Below, in pieces: positions 45,650 to 55,279 of a DNA stretch of 64,000 nucleotides. A model generated the notes under the pieces. That model did not search any database. It worked only from the letters and a program-made list of their open reading frames with translations, and had not been told where the DNA came from. A program made the position numbers and the translations under genes. Source of the stretch: Acidobacteriota bacterium (GTDB taxonomy: Bacteria; Acidobacteriota; Thermoanaerobaculia; UBA5066; Gp7-AA6); NCBI GenBank assembly GCA_027307335.1, contig DAHUXD010000051.1, positions 56,884 to 120,883 on the forward strand. Reading direction: 5' to 3'. Position 1 is the first letter of the stretch. Each line of letters opens with the position of its first letter.

Positions 45650-47196
45650 AGCCCCCCGCCGTCTTCCAGGCGAGGAACCCGGCGACCGGCGCGACGCTCG
45701 AGGGCGAGTTCCGGGACGCGAGCCCCGGCGAGATCGACGCGGCCGCGCGCGCGGCCGAGCGGGCCTTCGACTCCTACGCGGCGCTTCCGGCCTCGAGGCG
45801 GGCGGAGTTCCTGCGCGCCGTCGCGCAGAAGATCCTCGGGCTCGGCGACCGCCTCCTCGAGCGGGCCGCGGCGGAGACGGCGCTGCCGCTCCCGCGCCTC
45901 GAGAGCGAGCGCGCGCGCACCGTCAGCCAGGCCCTCCTCTTCGCCGACCTGATCGAGGAGGGCTCCTGGGCCGGGGCGCGCATCGATCGTGCGGTGCCCG
46001 ACCGCAAGCCGCAGCCGAGGCCCGACATCCGCCGGATGCTGGTGCCGCTCGGGCCGGTGGCCGTCTTCGGCGCGTCGAACTTTCCGCTCGCGTTCTCCGT
46101 CGCCGGCGGCGACACGATCTCGGCGCTCGCGGCCGGATGCCCGGTCGTCGTCAAGGCCCACCCGGCGCATCCCGGCACCTCCGACCTCGTCGCCTCCGCG
46201 GTGCGCGCCGCGGCGCGCGAGACCGGCATGGCCGAGGGCGTCTTCGGGATCGTCCACGGCACGTCGCCCGAGGTCGGCATCACGCTCGTGACGCATCCCG
46301 CGATCCGCGCGGTCGGCTTCACGGGATCGCTCCTCGCGGGCCGGACGCTCTTCGACGCGGCGGCGCTCCGGCCGGAGCCGATTCCGGTCTACGCGGAGAT
46401 GGGCTCGGCCAACCCGGTCTTCGTCCTGCCCGGCGCCATCGCCGACCGTGGCTCCGCGATCGCTCGCGGGCTGGCCGCCTCCGTCACGCTCGGAGCGGGG
46501 CAGTTCTGCACGAACCCGGGGCTCGTCTTCGTCGTGGACTCTCCGGCGGCATCCGCGTTCCTCGAAGAGGCCGGCAACTGTCTCGCCGCGACCGCGCCCG
46601 GCACGATGGTCCACGCCGGCATCAAGGCGGCGTACGACCGGGAGGTCGGCCAGGTCGCGCGGCTCGCCGGCGTTTCGATCGCCGCGCGCGCCTCGGGTCC
46701 GGGCGCGCACCCGGACACCGAGGCGCCCGCGATGCTGCTCCTCGCCGATGCGCGCGCCTGGTCGGCGCAACCCCGGCTCGGCGAGGAGATCTACGGCCCG
46801 GCGACCCTCGCCGTGCGCTGCGCGTCCCGGCCGGAGATGCTCGAGCTCGCGCGGAGCCTGCACGGCCACCTCACGGCGACGATCCACGGCAACGAGAAGG
46901 ACCTCGCCGAGTGGGGCGATCTCGTGGCGATCCTCAAGAAGCGCGCCGGACGCCTCGTCTTCAACGGCTTCCCGACCGGCGTGGAGGTCTGTCCCGCGAT
47001 GCAGCACGGCGGACCGTATCCGGCGACGACCGACGCGCGGTCGACGTCGGTCGGCACGGCCGCGATCGAGCGCTTCGTGCGTCCCGTCTGCTACCAGGAC
47101 TTCCCGCAGGCCGCGCTGCCCGAGGAGCTCGCCGACGCGAACCCGCGCGGCATCTGGCGGCTCGTCGACGGCCACCTGACGCGGGACCCCGTGTGA
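45646..47196 (+). CDS. Aldehyde dehydrogenase, 2-oxoglutarate semialdehyde dehydrogenase-like
   Basis: PLGPVAVFGASNFPLAFSVAGGDTISALAAGCPVVVKAHPAHPGTS; AGQFCTNPGL catalytic Cys; ATGA overlap with DUF885 gene. Confidence 0.92.
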   Translation: MKPPAVFQARNPATGATLEGEFRDASPGEIDAAARAAERAFDSYAALPASRRAEFLRAVAQKILGLGDRLLERAAAETALPLPRLESERARTVSQALLFADLIEEGSWAGARIDRAVPDRKPQPRPDIRRMLVPLGPVAVFGASNFPLAFSVAGGDTISALAAGCPVVVKAHPAHPGTSDLVASAVRAAARETGMAEGVFGIVHGTSPEVGITLVTHPAIRAVGFTGSLLAGRTLFDAAALRPEPIPVYAEMGSANPVFVLPGAIADRGSAIARGLAASVTLGAGQFCTNPGLVFVVDSPAASAFLEEAGNCLAATAPGTMVHAGIKAAYDREVGQVARLAGVSIAARASGPGAHPDTEAPAMLLLADARAWSAQPRLGEEIYGPATLAVRCASRPEMLELARSLHGHLTATIHGNEKDLAEWGDLVAILKKRAGRLVFNGFPTGVEVCPAMQHGGPYPATTDARSTSVGTAAIERFVRPVCYQDFPQAALPEELADANPRGIWRLVDGHLTRDPV

Positions 47197-47270
47197 GGGC
47201 GCCCGCGGCGCGGGAACGCCGCGTCGGCTTCCGGGCCGAGCGACGCGAGGGCCGGGAGCCGAAAGAGAAA

Positions 47271-48230
47271 TTGAAGCTTCCCGAGACCCTGGAGGTCGTC
47301 GACTCGCACACGGAGGGCGAGCCCACCCGCGTCGTCGTCGCCGGATGGCCGCCGCTCGAGGCGCCGACGATGTCGGGCCGTCGCGAGGAGCTCGACCGGC
47401 GCTTCGGTCCGCTCTGGCGCGGCGCGATCCTCGAGCCGCGCGGCCACGACGCGCTGGTCGGCGCGCTCCTGACGCCGCCGGTCTCCCGAGGCGCGGTGGC
47501 GGGCATCGTCTTCTTCGACAACGTGGGCCCGCTCTGGATGTGCGGGCACGGCACGATCGGGGTCGTGCGCACTCTCGAGCACCTGGGCCGGATCAACCCC
47601 GGTTCGGTCCGCCTCGACACTCCCGTGGGTGCCGTCGGCGCGGAGCTCGCGGTCGACGGCCTCGTCACGATCGAGAACGTGCCGGCGCGCTGCCTCGCGC
47701 GGGACGTCGCCGTCGAGGTCCCCGGCGTCGGCCGCGCCGTCGGCGACGTCGCCTACGGCGGCAACTGGTTCTTCCTCGTCCGGTCCGGCGTCGCCGAGGC
47801 GATCGAGCCGGGCAACGGCGAGCGGCTGCGGACCGTCACCCTCGCGATTCAGAAGGCGCTCGCCGAGCGGGGGATCACCGGGGACGGCGGCGAGGCCGTC
47901 GACCATGTCATCTTGTATGGGCCCCCGTCCCGGTCGGACGCCGACAGCCGCAACTACGTCATGTGCCCGGGCGGCGCCTACGATCGCTCGCCCTGCGGGA
48001 CGGGAACGTCCGCGCGGATGGCCGCCCTCCATGCGCGGGGGGAGCTCTCTCCCGGGCAGCGGCTCCGGCAGGAGTCGATCACGGGAAGCCTGTTCACCGG
48101 CTGGCTCGAGGAGCGCGAGGGCGGTCTCGTGCCTCGGATCCAGGGGCGCGCGTTCGTCACCGGAAAGACGACCCTCTACTTCGACCCGCGCGATCCGTTC
48201 CGGCACGGGCTCGGAGGTCATGCCGACTGA
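47271..48230 (+). CDS. 4-hydroxyproline 2-epimerase / proline racemase family (possible alternative start GTG 47193)
   Basis: VVDSHTEGEPTRVVVAGWP; catalytic motifs MCGHGT and SPCGTGTSARMA. Confidence 0.92.
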   Translation: MKLPETLEVVDSHTEGEPTRVVVAGWPPLEAPTMSGRREELDRRFGPLWRGAILEPRGHDALVGALLTPPVSRGAVAGIVFFDNVGPLWMCGHGTIGVVRTLEHLGRINPGSVRLDTPVGAVGAELAVDGLVTIENVPARCLARDVAVEVPGVGRAVGDVAYGGNWFFLVRSGVAEAIEPGNGERLRTVTLAIQKALAERGITGDGGEAVDHVILYGPPSRSDADSRNYVMCPGGAYDRSPCGTGTSARMAALHARGELSPGQRLRQESITGSLFTGWLEEREGGLVPRIQGRAFVTGKTTLYFDPRDPFRHGLGGHAD

Positions 48231-49338
48231 CGCGATCGTCGTCGGCGCGGGCGTCGTCGGCGCGGCGTGCGCCGAGGCCCTCGCGGCGGCGGGCCTCTCC
48301 GTCACCGTCCTCGAGTCGCGCTTCGCGGCGGGCGGCGCCACGGCCGCGGCGATGGGCCACCTCGTCGTCATGGACGACTCGGAGGCGCAGTTCGCGCTGA
48401 CGCGCCTGTCGCGCGATCTCTGGACCCGGCGCGCGGGCGAGATGCCGCCCGGCTGCGAGGACGAGCGGACGGGCACGCTCTGGATCGCGGCGACGGAGGA
48501 CGAGCTCGCGCTCGTCGGAAACAAGGCCGCGTTCTACCGCGAGCGCGGCGTCGACGTCGCGGAGCTCGACGGCGGCGCGCTCGCGCGGGAAGAGCCGAAC
48601 CTGCGGCCCGGCCTCGCGGGCGCGCTGCTCGTGCCGGACGACCGCGTCGTCTACCCGCCGAACGCGGCGCGCTGGCTCCTCTCCCGGGCGGCGGCGCGGG
48701 GGGCGCGCCTCGTCGAGGGCGCGGAGGTCTCGGCGATCCACGGCCGACGCGTGGCGACGCGGACGGGGGATCTCGAGGCCGCCTGCGTCGTCAACGCCAC
48801 GGGCGCCGCCGCGCCGCTCCTGACGCCCGGGCTGCCGGTGGCGCCGCGCAAGGGCCACCTCGTGATCACGGACCGGTACCCGGGCTTCTGCCGGCGGCAG
48901 CTCGTCGAGCTCGGGTACCTCCGGAGCGCCCACGGCGCCTCGAACGAGTCGGTGGCCTTCAACCTGCAGCCGCGCGCCACCGGCCAGATGCTCCTCGGCT
49001 CCTCGCGGGAGTTCGCCGGCTTCGACGCCTCGATCCGTCCCGCGATCCGGGCGCGCATGGTCCTCCGCGCGCTCGAGTACGCGCCGGCGCTCGCGGCGCT
49101 TTCGGCGATCCGCACGTGGACGGGGTTCCGCCCCGCGACGCCGGACAACCTGCCGCTCATCGGCGCGTGGCCGGAGACGCCCGGCCTCTTCGTCGCGACC
49201 GGGCACGAGGGTCTCGGCATCACGACCGCGCTCGGGACGGCGCGGCTCGTCGCCGACGCGGTGCTCGGGCGAACGAGTCCGATCGACCCGGCGCCGTACC
49301 GGCCGACGCGGGCCTTTCCGGGGGCGGCGCATGCGTGA
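48220..49338 (+). CDS. FAD-dependent oxidoreductase, D-amino-acid oxidase/HcnC-like (putative D-hydroxyproline dehydrogenase subunit)
   Basis: AIVVGAGVVGAACAEALAAAGLSVTVLES; C-terminal GFRPATPDNLPLIGAWPETPGLFVATGHEGLGITTALGTARLVAD. Confidence 0.9.
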   Translation: MPTDAIVVGAGVVGAACAEALAAAGLSVTVLESRFAAGGATAAAMGHLVVMDDSEAQFALTRLSRDLWTRRAGEMPPGCEDERTGTLWIAATEDELALVGNKAAFYRERGVDVAELDGGALAREEPNLRPGLAGALLVPDDRVVYPPNAARWLLSRAAARGARLVEGAEVSAIHGRRVATRTGDLEAACVVNATGAAAPLLTPGLPVAPRKGHLVITDRYPGFCRRQLVELGYLRSAHGASNESVAFNLQPRATGQMLLGSSREFAGFDASIRPAIRARMVLRALEYAPALAALSAIRTWTGFRPATPDNLPLIGAWPETPGLFVATGHEGLGITTALGTARLVADAVLGRTSPIDPAPYRPTRAFPGAAHA

Positions 49339-50890
49339 ATCCGTGCGCCTCACGGTCGACGGCCGCGCGGTCCTCGCGGAGGCCGGCGTCACGGTCGCGG
49401 CCGCCCTCTGGAACGCGGGCGTTCTCGGGCTGCGCCGCTCCGTCGGCGGCGAGGCGCGGGGCGTCCTCTGCGCGATGGGAATCTGCTACGAGTGCCGCGT
49501 CGGGATCGACGGCGTGCCGCACCGGCGCGCCTGCATGGAGCTCGTCGCCGACGGCATGGTGATCGGGACGGGAGCGGCGGCGCCCGACGTCCCTCGTCCC
49601 GCGTCCCGCGTTCCCGAGCGGGTCTCTGTCGAGGCCGACGTCGCCGTGATCGGCGCCGGACCCGCCGGCGTGGCGGCCGCGTGCCGCGCGGCCGAGTCGG
49701 GCGCGCGGACGCTCCTCCTCGACGACGCCGCGGCGTCGGGCGGGCAGATCCATCGGCGGCTCCCGGGCCAGCCGCCGCCCGAGGCCGCGCGCTCCTGGCT
49801 CGAGCGTCTCGAGCGCTCGGGCGCGCAGCGGATCGCCGGCGCGACCGTCGCCGAGGCGCGCCGCGAGGGCGAGGGGTTCGTTCTCCTCGCCGATTGCGGC
49901 GGAGCGGCGCTCGCCGTCACCGCCCGGCGGGTGATCCTCGCGACCGGCGCGCGGGAGCTCTTCCTGCCCTTCCCCGGCTGGACGCTGCCGGGCGTCCTCG
50001 GCGCCGGCGGCGCGCAGGCGCTCGCGAAAGGCGGCGCCTCGCTCGCGGGCCGCATCGCCGTCGTCGCGGGTTCGGGGCCGCTGCTGCTCGCGGTCGCGGC
50101 GCACCTCGCGAAGGCCGGCGCCGAGGTCGCGCTCGTCGCGGAGCAGGCGCCGCTCGGCGCGCTCGCGATCTTCGGCAGCGCGCTCGCCCTCGCTCCCGGC
50201 AAGCTCCTCGAGGCGGCCCGGTACCGGGCCGCGTTCTCGGACACGCCCTTCCGCACGGGCGCGTGGATCGCGGAGGCGCGCGGGACGGATCGGGTCGAGC
50301 GCGTCGTCGTCGAGGACGGATCCGGCCGTTTCGAGATCCCCTGCGACCTCGCGGCCGTCGCTCACGGCCTGGTGCCCAACACCGAGCTCGCGCGGCTCCT
50401 CGGTTGCGGGACGGAGAGCGGTGCGGTCCGCGTCGAAGCGCAGCAGGAGACGACCGTGCCCGGGGTCTTCGCCGCGGGCGAGACATGCGGCGTCGCCGGC
50501 ATCGACGTCGCGATCGCGGAGGGGGAGATCGCGGGACTCGCCGCCGCGGGCCGCGATGCCTCGGCGGCGCCGCCCCTCCTCCGCGCGCGCGCCCGCGGCC
50601 GCTCCCTCGCTCGACGGATGGCGCGGGCGTTCCGGCCGCGCGCGGAGCTGCGCCGCCTCGCGCGCCCGGACACCGTCGTCTGCCGCTGCGAAGACGCGCG
50701 CCTGGCGTCGATCGCCGCGTGCGGCGCCGCGCGGGAGGCCAAGCTCGCCGCCCGCGCCGGGATGGGACCGTGTCAGGGCCGCGTGTGCGCGCCGGCGCTC
50801 GAGTTCCTCTTCGGGTGGGATTCGGATACGGTACGCCCGCCCGCGCGGCCGGTGCCCCTCGGCCACCTCGCGCGGGAGGAGACGACATGA
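49331..50890 (+). CDS. Fused (2Fe-2S) HcnA-like + FAD/NAD(P) HcnB-like oxidoreductase with C-terminal BFD-like [2Fe-2S] region
   Basis: GVLCAMGICYECRVGIDGVPHRRACM; VAVIGAGPAGVAAACRAAESGARTLLLD; VVCRCEDARL...GMGPCQGRVCAP. Confidence 0.9.
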   Translation: MRESVRLTVDGRAVLAEAGVTVAAALWNAGVLGLRRSVGGEARGVLCAMGICYECRVGIDGVPHRRACMELVADGMVIGTGAAAPDVPRPASRVPERVSVEADVAVIGAGPAGVAAACRAAESGARTLLLDDAAASGGQIHRRLPGQPPPEAARSWLERLERSGAQRIAGATVAEARREGEGFVLLADCGGAALAVTARRVILATGARELFLPFPGWTLPGVLGAGGAQALAKGGASLAGRIAVVAGSGPLLLAVAAHLAKAGAEVALVAEQAPLGALAIFGSALALAPGKLLEAARYRAAFSDTPFRTGAWIAEARGTDRVERVVVEDGSGRFEIPCDLAAVAHGLVPNTELARLLGCGTESGAVRVEAQQETTVPGVFAAGETCGVAGIDVAIAEGEIAGLAAAGRDASAAPPLLRARARGRSLARRMARAFRPRAELRRLARPDTVVCRCEDARLASIAACGAAREAKLAARAGMGPCQGRVCAPALEFLFGWDSDTVRPPARPVPLGHLAREETT

Positions 50891-51780
50891 AGTGGGAAGG
50901 CGTGTTTCCGGCGGTCACCACTCCGTTCCGCGAGGACCTCTCGCTCGACCTCGATTTCCTGCCGCGCCACCTCGAGGCGATGCTGGCCGCGGGCTGCCGC
51001 GGGTTCGTCCCGCTCGGTTCGCTCGGCGAGTCGGCGACGCTGTCGTTGCCGGAGAAGGAGCGCGTGCTCGCGGCGTGCCGCACGGCGCTCGGGACTCGCG
51101 CCGCGCTCGTCGCGGGCGTCGCCGCGCTCTCGACGGCCGAGGCGGTCGCGACCGCGCGGCTGGCGCGCGACCGGGGCTGCGACGGCCTGATGGTCCTGCC
51201 GCCCTACGTGTATCGGACGGACCGGCGGGAGACGCTGGCGCACTTCGACGCCGTGATCGCCGCGACCGAGCTCCCGTGCATGCTCTACAACAATCCGATT
51301 GCTTACGGGACCGACGTGCTCCCGGAGGACCTGGCGCTCCTCGCCGCGCGGCACCGGAACCTCGCGGCCGTGAAGGAGTCGAGCGCCGACGTGCGGCGCG
51401 TGACGGCGATCCGCGCGCTTCTCGGCCCGCGGCTCGCCCTCTTCGTCGGGGTCGACGACCTGATCGTCGAGGGGATCGCGGCGGGGGCGGTCGGCTGGAT
51501 CGCCGGCCTCGTCAACGCGCTGCCGCGCGAGTCGGTGCGCCTGTTCGACCTCGTCGCGGGCGGACGCGCCGGGGAGGCGCGGGCCCTCTACGAATGGTTC
51601 CTGCCGCTGCTCCGCCTCGACGTCGTGCCGAAATTCGTGCAGCTGATCAAGCTCGTCCAGCAGGAGTGCGGGATCGGCTCGGAGCGGGTGCGTCCCCCGC
51701 GGCTCGTTCTGGAGGGAGCCGAGCGCGCGGAGGCGCTCTCCGTGATTCGGGAGCGCCTCGCGCGACGGCCGGGGGTCTGA
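50887..51780 (+). CDS. Dihydrodipicolinate synthase family protein, probably 1-pyrroline-4-hydroxy-2-carboxylate deaminase
   Basis: WEGVFPAVTTPFREDLSLD; PLGSLGESATLSLPEKERVL; MLYNNPIAYGTDV; VKESSADVRR; operon context. Confidence 0.88.
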   Translation: MKWEGVFPAVTTPFREDLSLDLDFLPRHLEAMLAAGCRGFVPLGSLGESATLSLPEKERVLAACRTALGTRAALVAGVAALSTAEAVATARLARDRGCDGLMVLPPYVYRTDRRETLAHFDAVIAATELPCMLYNNPIAYGTDVLPEDLALLAARHRNLAAVKESSADVRRVTAIRALLGPRLALFVGVDDLIVEGIAAGAVGWIAGLVNALPRESVRLFDLVAGGRAGEARALYEWFLPLLRLDVVPKFVQLIKLVQQECGIGSERVRPPRLVLEGAERAEALSVIRERLARRPGV

Positions 51781-51782
51781 CT

Positions 51783-52319
51783 TTACTTGTTTGCGGGAAC
51801 GGCGGCGTTGCTGTTGGTCGGGATCGGGAGCTGATTGAGGAGATTCAGGCGCGCGGCCGTCGTCGTGTAGTCGTCGATGAGCGCGAAGCGGCCGGCCGCA
51901 TGCGCATTGATCTTCTGGCTGAGGATCCCGTAGTACTTCATCCGCAGGTCGACCGTCTTCTTCTGCAGGTTCGACGAATCCGTGAGGAGACTCGTGATCT
52001 CGGCGTCCGACACGTTCTGGAAGTTGTCGGCGTACTTCTTCGCCAGATCGACACGGGCGGCCGTGATGGCGTTCTTCTCCTTCTCGAAGTCGGCGTAGAC
52101 GGCCCAGAAGGCCTCCAGCTGCTGCGGCGTCAAGTCGCTCATGCCGGCGGCGAAGAGCTTCTTGCGCGCGTCGGACAGCGCCATCTTGTACCGATCGATG
52201 TTCAGGGTCTCCTGCCCCGAGGCCGACATCGACTGGCCGGACTGACCGGACGACGGCTGCTGCGCAACCGCCGCGGCGGCGATCCCGGCCGCCAGGGAAA
52301 GGACGAGGACCTTCTTCAT
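51783..52319 (-). CDS. Exported helical protein, Spy/CpxP-like
   Basis: Signal peptide; AGMSDLTPQQLEAFWAVYADFEKEKNAITAARVDLAKKYADNF. Confidence 0.7.
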   Translation of the reverse strand: MKKVLVLSLAAGIAAAAVAQQPSSGQSGQSMSASGQETLNIDRYKMALSDARKKLFAAGMSDLTPQQLEAFWAVYADFEKEKNAITAARVDLAKKYADNFQNVSDAEITSLLTDSSNLQKKTVDLRMKYYGILSQKINAHAAGRFALIDDYTTTAARLNLLNQLPIPTNSNAAVPANK

Positions 52320-52419
52320 GACCTTCTCTCCTTTGTGATGCTTGAGCCGGCCTCGCCTCGAGACGGACCGGCCGTGATCGAAAGGGCGGATCCTATACCA
52401 GGAGAGAGAGTGCCGCCGG

Positions 52420-52890
52420 CTAGACGTGGCAGCTTCCGCCGCCGCGCTTCTCGAAGTAGCGCTGGTGGTACTCCTCGGCGCGCCAGAAGGGCTGGGCGGG
52501 GGAGATCTCGGTCACGATCGGCCGCGCGAACTTCCCGCTCGCGGCCAGGCGGTCGCGCGAGGCGCGCGCCGCCTTCTCCTGCTCGGCGTCGTGGAAGAAG
52601 ATGGCCGAGCGGTACTGCGTGCCGACATCGGGACCCTGGCGGTTCAGCTGCGTCGGGTTGTGGCTCTCCCAGAACACGTCGAGCAGCCGGTCGTACGGGA
52701 CGACCTTCGGGTCGTAGTCGACCTCGACCACCTCGGCGTGGCCCGTCTCGTCGCTGCAGACGTCCTCGTAGGTGGGATTCGAGGAGCGGCCCCCGCTGTA
52801 CCCGACGGCCGTCGCCGTCACCCCCGGAATCTGACGGAACGTCTCCTCGACTCCCCAGAAGCAGCCGGCCCCGAACGTCGCCTTGGCCAT
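52420..52890 (-). CDS. msrA: Peptide-methionine (S)-S-oxide reductase MsrA
   Basis: [53 protein letters not shown]. Confidence 0.97.
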   Translation of the reverse strand: MAKATFGAGCFWGVEETFRQIPGVTATAVGYSGGRSSNPTYEDVCSDETGHAEVVEVDYDPKVVPYDRLLDVFWESHNPTQLNRQGPDVGTQYRSAIFFHDAEQEKAARASRDRLAASGKFARPIVTEISPAQPFWRAEEYHQRYFEKRGGGSCHV

Positions 52891-52967
52891 GACAGGTCCT
52901 CCGATGAGCGCCGACAACAGTGCCGGGCGGAACCCGATTCCCCCCGGCGCGCGTATTCCGCATCATC

Positions 52968-53834
52968 ATGGCCCGAAATCGATCCGTCCTCCGCGTCCTC
53001 TCGGCCGTCGAGACTTACGAGGGGGCCGGGTTCCTGGTGCACCGCCCGTTCCCGACGTCCGCCCTGGACCACTTCGATCCCTTCCTGCTCCTCGACGAGA
53101 TGGGCCCGATGGAGCTCGGCCCGGGCGAGGCGAAGGGCGCGCCCGACCACCCGCACCGCGGTTTCGAGACGGTGACGTACCTGCTCTCCGGACGCATGGA
53201 GCACGGCGACTCGCGCGGCAACCACGGGCGCCTCGGTCCGGGCGACGTGCAGTGGATGACGGCGGGCTCGGGCGTCGTGCACTCCGAGATGCCGGAGACG
53301 GAGTTCGCCTCCCGCGGCGGGCGGATGCACGGCTTCCAGCTCTGGGTCAACCTGCCGCGGCGGGACAAGATGATGCCCCCGCGCTACCAGGAGGTGCCGG
53401 CCGCGCGCATTCCGGTCGGCCGCTCGGACGACGGCAAGGTCGTCGCCCGCGTGATCGCCGGCGAGGCGCTCGGGGCGCGCGCGGTGATCGACACGCGCAC
53501 GCCGATCGTGTACCTCGACCTGACGCTCGCGCCGGGCGGCGTCCACGAGCAGCCGCTGCCCGCCGGCTTCAACGCGTTCGCGTATGTCGTCGAGGGCGAG
53601 GGGCGCTTCGACGCGTCGGGCACCGAGGCGGCCGCCCACGATCTCGTCCTCTTCGCCGGCGACGGCGACGCCGTCCGCCTCGAGGCGCCGGAGGGCGGCG
53701 GCGCGCTGCGGGTCCTCCTCGTCGCGGGCCAGCCGCTCGGCGAGCCGGTCGCGCGCGCCGGGCCCTTCGTGATGAACACGCGCGCGGAGGTCGTCGAGGC
53801 CTTCGAAGACTTCCAGGCCGGCCGGCTCGGGTGA
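52968..53834 (+). CDS. Pirin family protein
   Basis: LDHFDPFLLLDEMGP...DHPHRGFETVTYLLSGRMEHGDSRGNHGRLGPGDVQWMTAGSGVVHSEMP. Confidence 0.95.
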   Translation: MARNRSVLRVLSAVETYEGAGFLVHRPFPTSALDHFDPFLLLDEMGPMELGPGEAKGAPDHPHRGFETVTYLLSGRMEHGDSRGNHGRLGPGDVQWMTAGSGVVHSEMPETEFASRGGRMHGFQLWVNLPRRDKMMPPRYQEVPAARIPVGRSDDGKVVARVIAGEALGARAVIDTRTPIVYLDLTLAPGGVHEQPLPAGFNAFAYVVEGEGRFDASGTEAAAHDLVLFAGDGDAVRLEAPEGGGALRVLLVAGQPLGEPVARAGPFVMNTRAEVVEAFEDFQAGRLG

Positions 53835-53929
53835 GCGGCTCTTTACTCGCCGGTCCGCCCTCGCCTCGCTCGGCCGGGCCGGCGACGCGGCGTTCCGCGC
53901 CGCGCTCCCGCGGTTAAGCTACCGCCCGC

Positions 53930-55138
53930 TTGCGCCAGGCATTCCGGGCCTTCACCTATCGCGACTTCCGCCTCATGTGGGCGGGCGCGTTCACGTCGAG
54001 CGTCGGCACCTGGATGCAGGAGGTCGCGCAGAACTGGCTCATCCTGACGATGACGGGGTCGGCGTTCCTGCTCGGCCTCGACGCGTTCCTCGGCGACGCG
54101 CCCTACATGGCGTTCTCGCTGTTCGGCGGCGTCCTCGCGGACCGCGTGGACCGCCGGCGGATCCTCCTCGGCTCGCAGTTCGTGCAGATGGGGAGCGCCA
54201 CGCTGCTCGTCGTCCTCGTGCTGACCGGGGCGGTGCACGTCTGGATGATCCTCGTGCTGTCGTTCGTCGTGGGCTGCGCGCAGTCGTTCGGCGGTCCCGC
54301 GTACCAGGCGCTGGTGCCGACGCTCGTCGACCGCGGCGACCTCCCGAACGCGGTGGCGCTCAACTCGATCCAGTTCAACCTCGCGCGCGTGATCGGCCCG
54401 GTCCTCGCCGGCGTCGCGTTCTACCGTCTCGGCGCGGCGGGCTGCTTCGGCCTGAACGCGTTTTCCTTTCTGGCCCCCATCGTGGCGCTGCTCCTGTTGC
54501 GGCGCGGCGGCTTCGCGGCGGCCCCCGCGACGGAGGGCGTCTTCGCGAGCCTCAAGCGCGGCCTCATGGCGGTGCGCGACGCGCGCGCGCTGCGGGGCCT
54601 GATCGTGCTCTCCTTCGTCGGCAGCTTCTGCGCGATGCCGCTCGTCACGTTCCTGCCGGTCTTCGCGCGCAGCGTCTTCCACCGGGATGCCCGCGGCTAC
54701 AGCGTGCTGCTCGCCGCCTTCGGGATCGGGGCGATCGTGGGCGCCTTCGGGATCGCGGCGTTCGGCAACGTCCGCCGCAAGGGCGCGCTCGCCGTGGCGA
54801 TGCAGATGTTCTTCGGCGCGCTGATGGCGGGGTTCGCCCTCTCGCGGACGCCTCTTCTCTCCTATGCGCTCCTGGGTCTCGCCGGTGCGGCGCTGATGGT
54901 CGTGTTCGCGCTCTTCATGACGCTCGTCCAGTCGAACGTGGAGGACCATCTCCGGGGGCGCGTGGTCTCGGTGTACTCCCTCGCGTTCCGCGGCGCGATG
55001 CCGCTCGGCAACCTGGTCGCCGGGTCGCTCGCGAGCGTCTTCACGGCGCCGAAGGTGCTCATCGGCAACGGCATCGTGATGATGCTCGTCGGGGCGGCCG
55101 TGTTCCTGGGTCCGCGGCGCCGCGTGCTCGAGCTCTGA
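53930..55138 (+). CDS. MFS transporter (EntS-like)
   Basis: FTYRDFRLMWAGAFTSSVGTWMQEVAQNWLILTMTGSAFLLGLDAFLGDAP; 12-TM pattern; TTG start. Confidence 0.92.
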   Translation: MRQAFRAFTYRDFRLMWAGAFTSSVGTWMQEVAQNWLILTMTGSAFLLGLDAFLGDAPYMAFSLFGGVLADRVDRRRILLGSQFVQMGSATLLVVLVLTGAVHVWMILVLSFVVGCAQSFGGPAYQALVPTLVDRGDLPNAVALNSIQFNLARVIGPVLAGVAFYRLGAAGCFGLNAFSFLAPIVALLLLRRGGFAAAPATEGVFASLKRGLMAVRDARALRGLIVLSFVGSFCAMPLVTFLPVFARSVFHRDARGYSVLLAAFGIGAIVGAFGIAAFGNVRRKGALAVAMQMFFGALMAGFALSRTPLLSYALLGLAGAALMVVFALFMTLVQSNVEDHLRGRVVSVYSLAFRGAMPLGNLVAGSLASVFTAPKVLIGNGIVMMLVGAAVFLGPRRRVLEL

Positions 55139-55202
55139 TCCGGTCGGACGAGCGCGAGCCTGGCCGGCGGACATCAGTGGCTGGAACGAGTGGTGTGGAT
55201 TT

Positions 55203-55279
55203 TGGTGGAGCTGACCGGGATCGAACCGGCGACCTCGTGAGTGCGATTCACGCGCTCTCCCAAACTGAGCTACAGCCCC
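55203..55279 (-). tRNA. tRNA-Ala (anticodon CGC), CCA encoded
   Basis: GGGGCTGTAGCTCAGTTTGGGAGAGCGCGTGAATCGCACTCACGAGGTCGCCGGTTCGATCCCGGTCAGCTCCACCA folds as a cloverleaf; G3:U70 pair; loop ATCGCAC. Confidence 0.95.
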
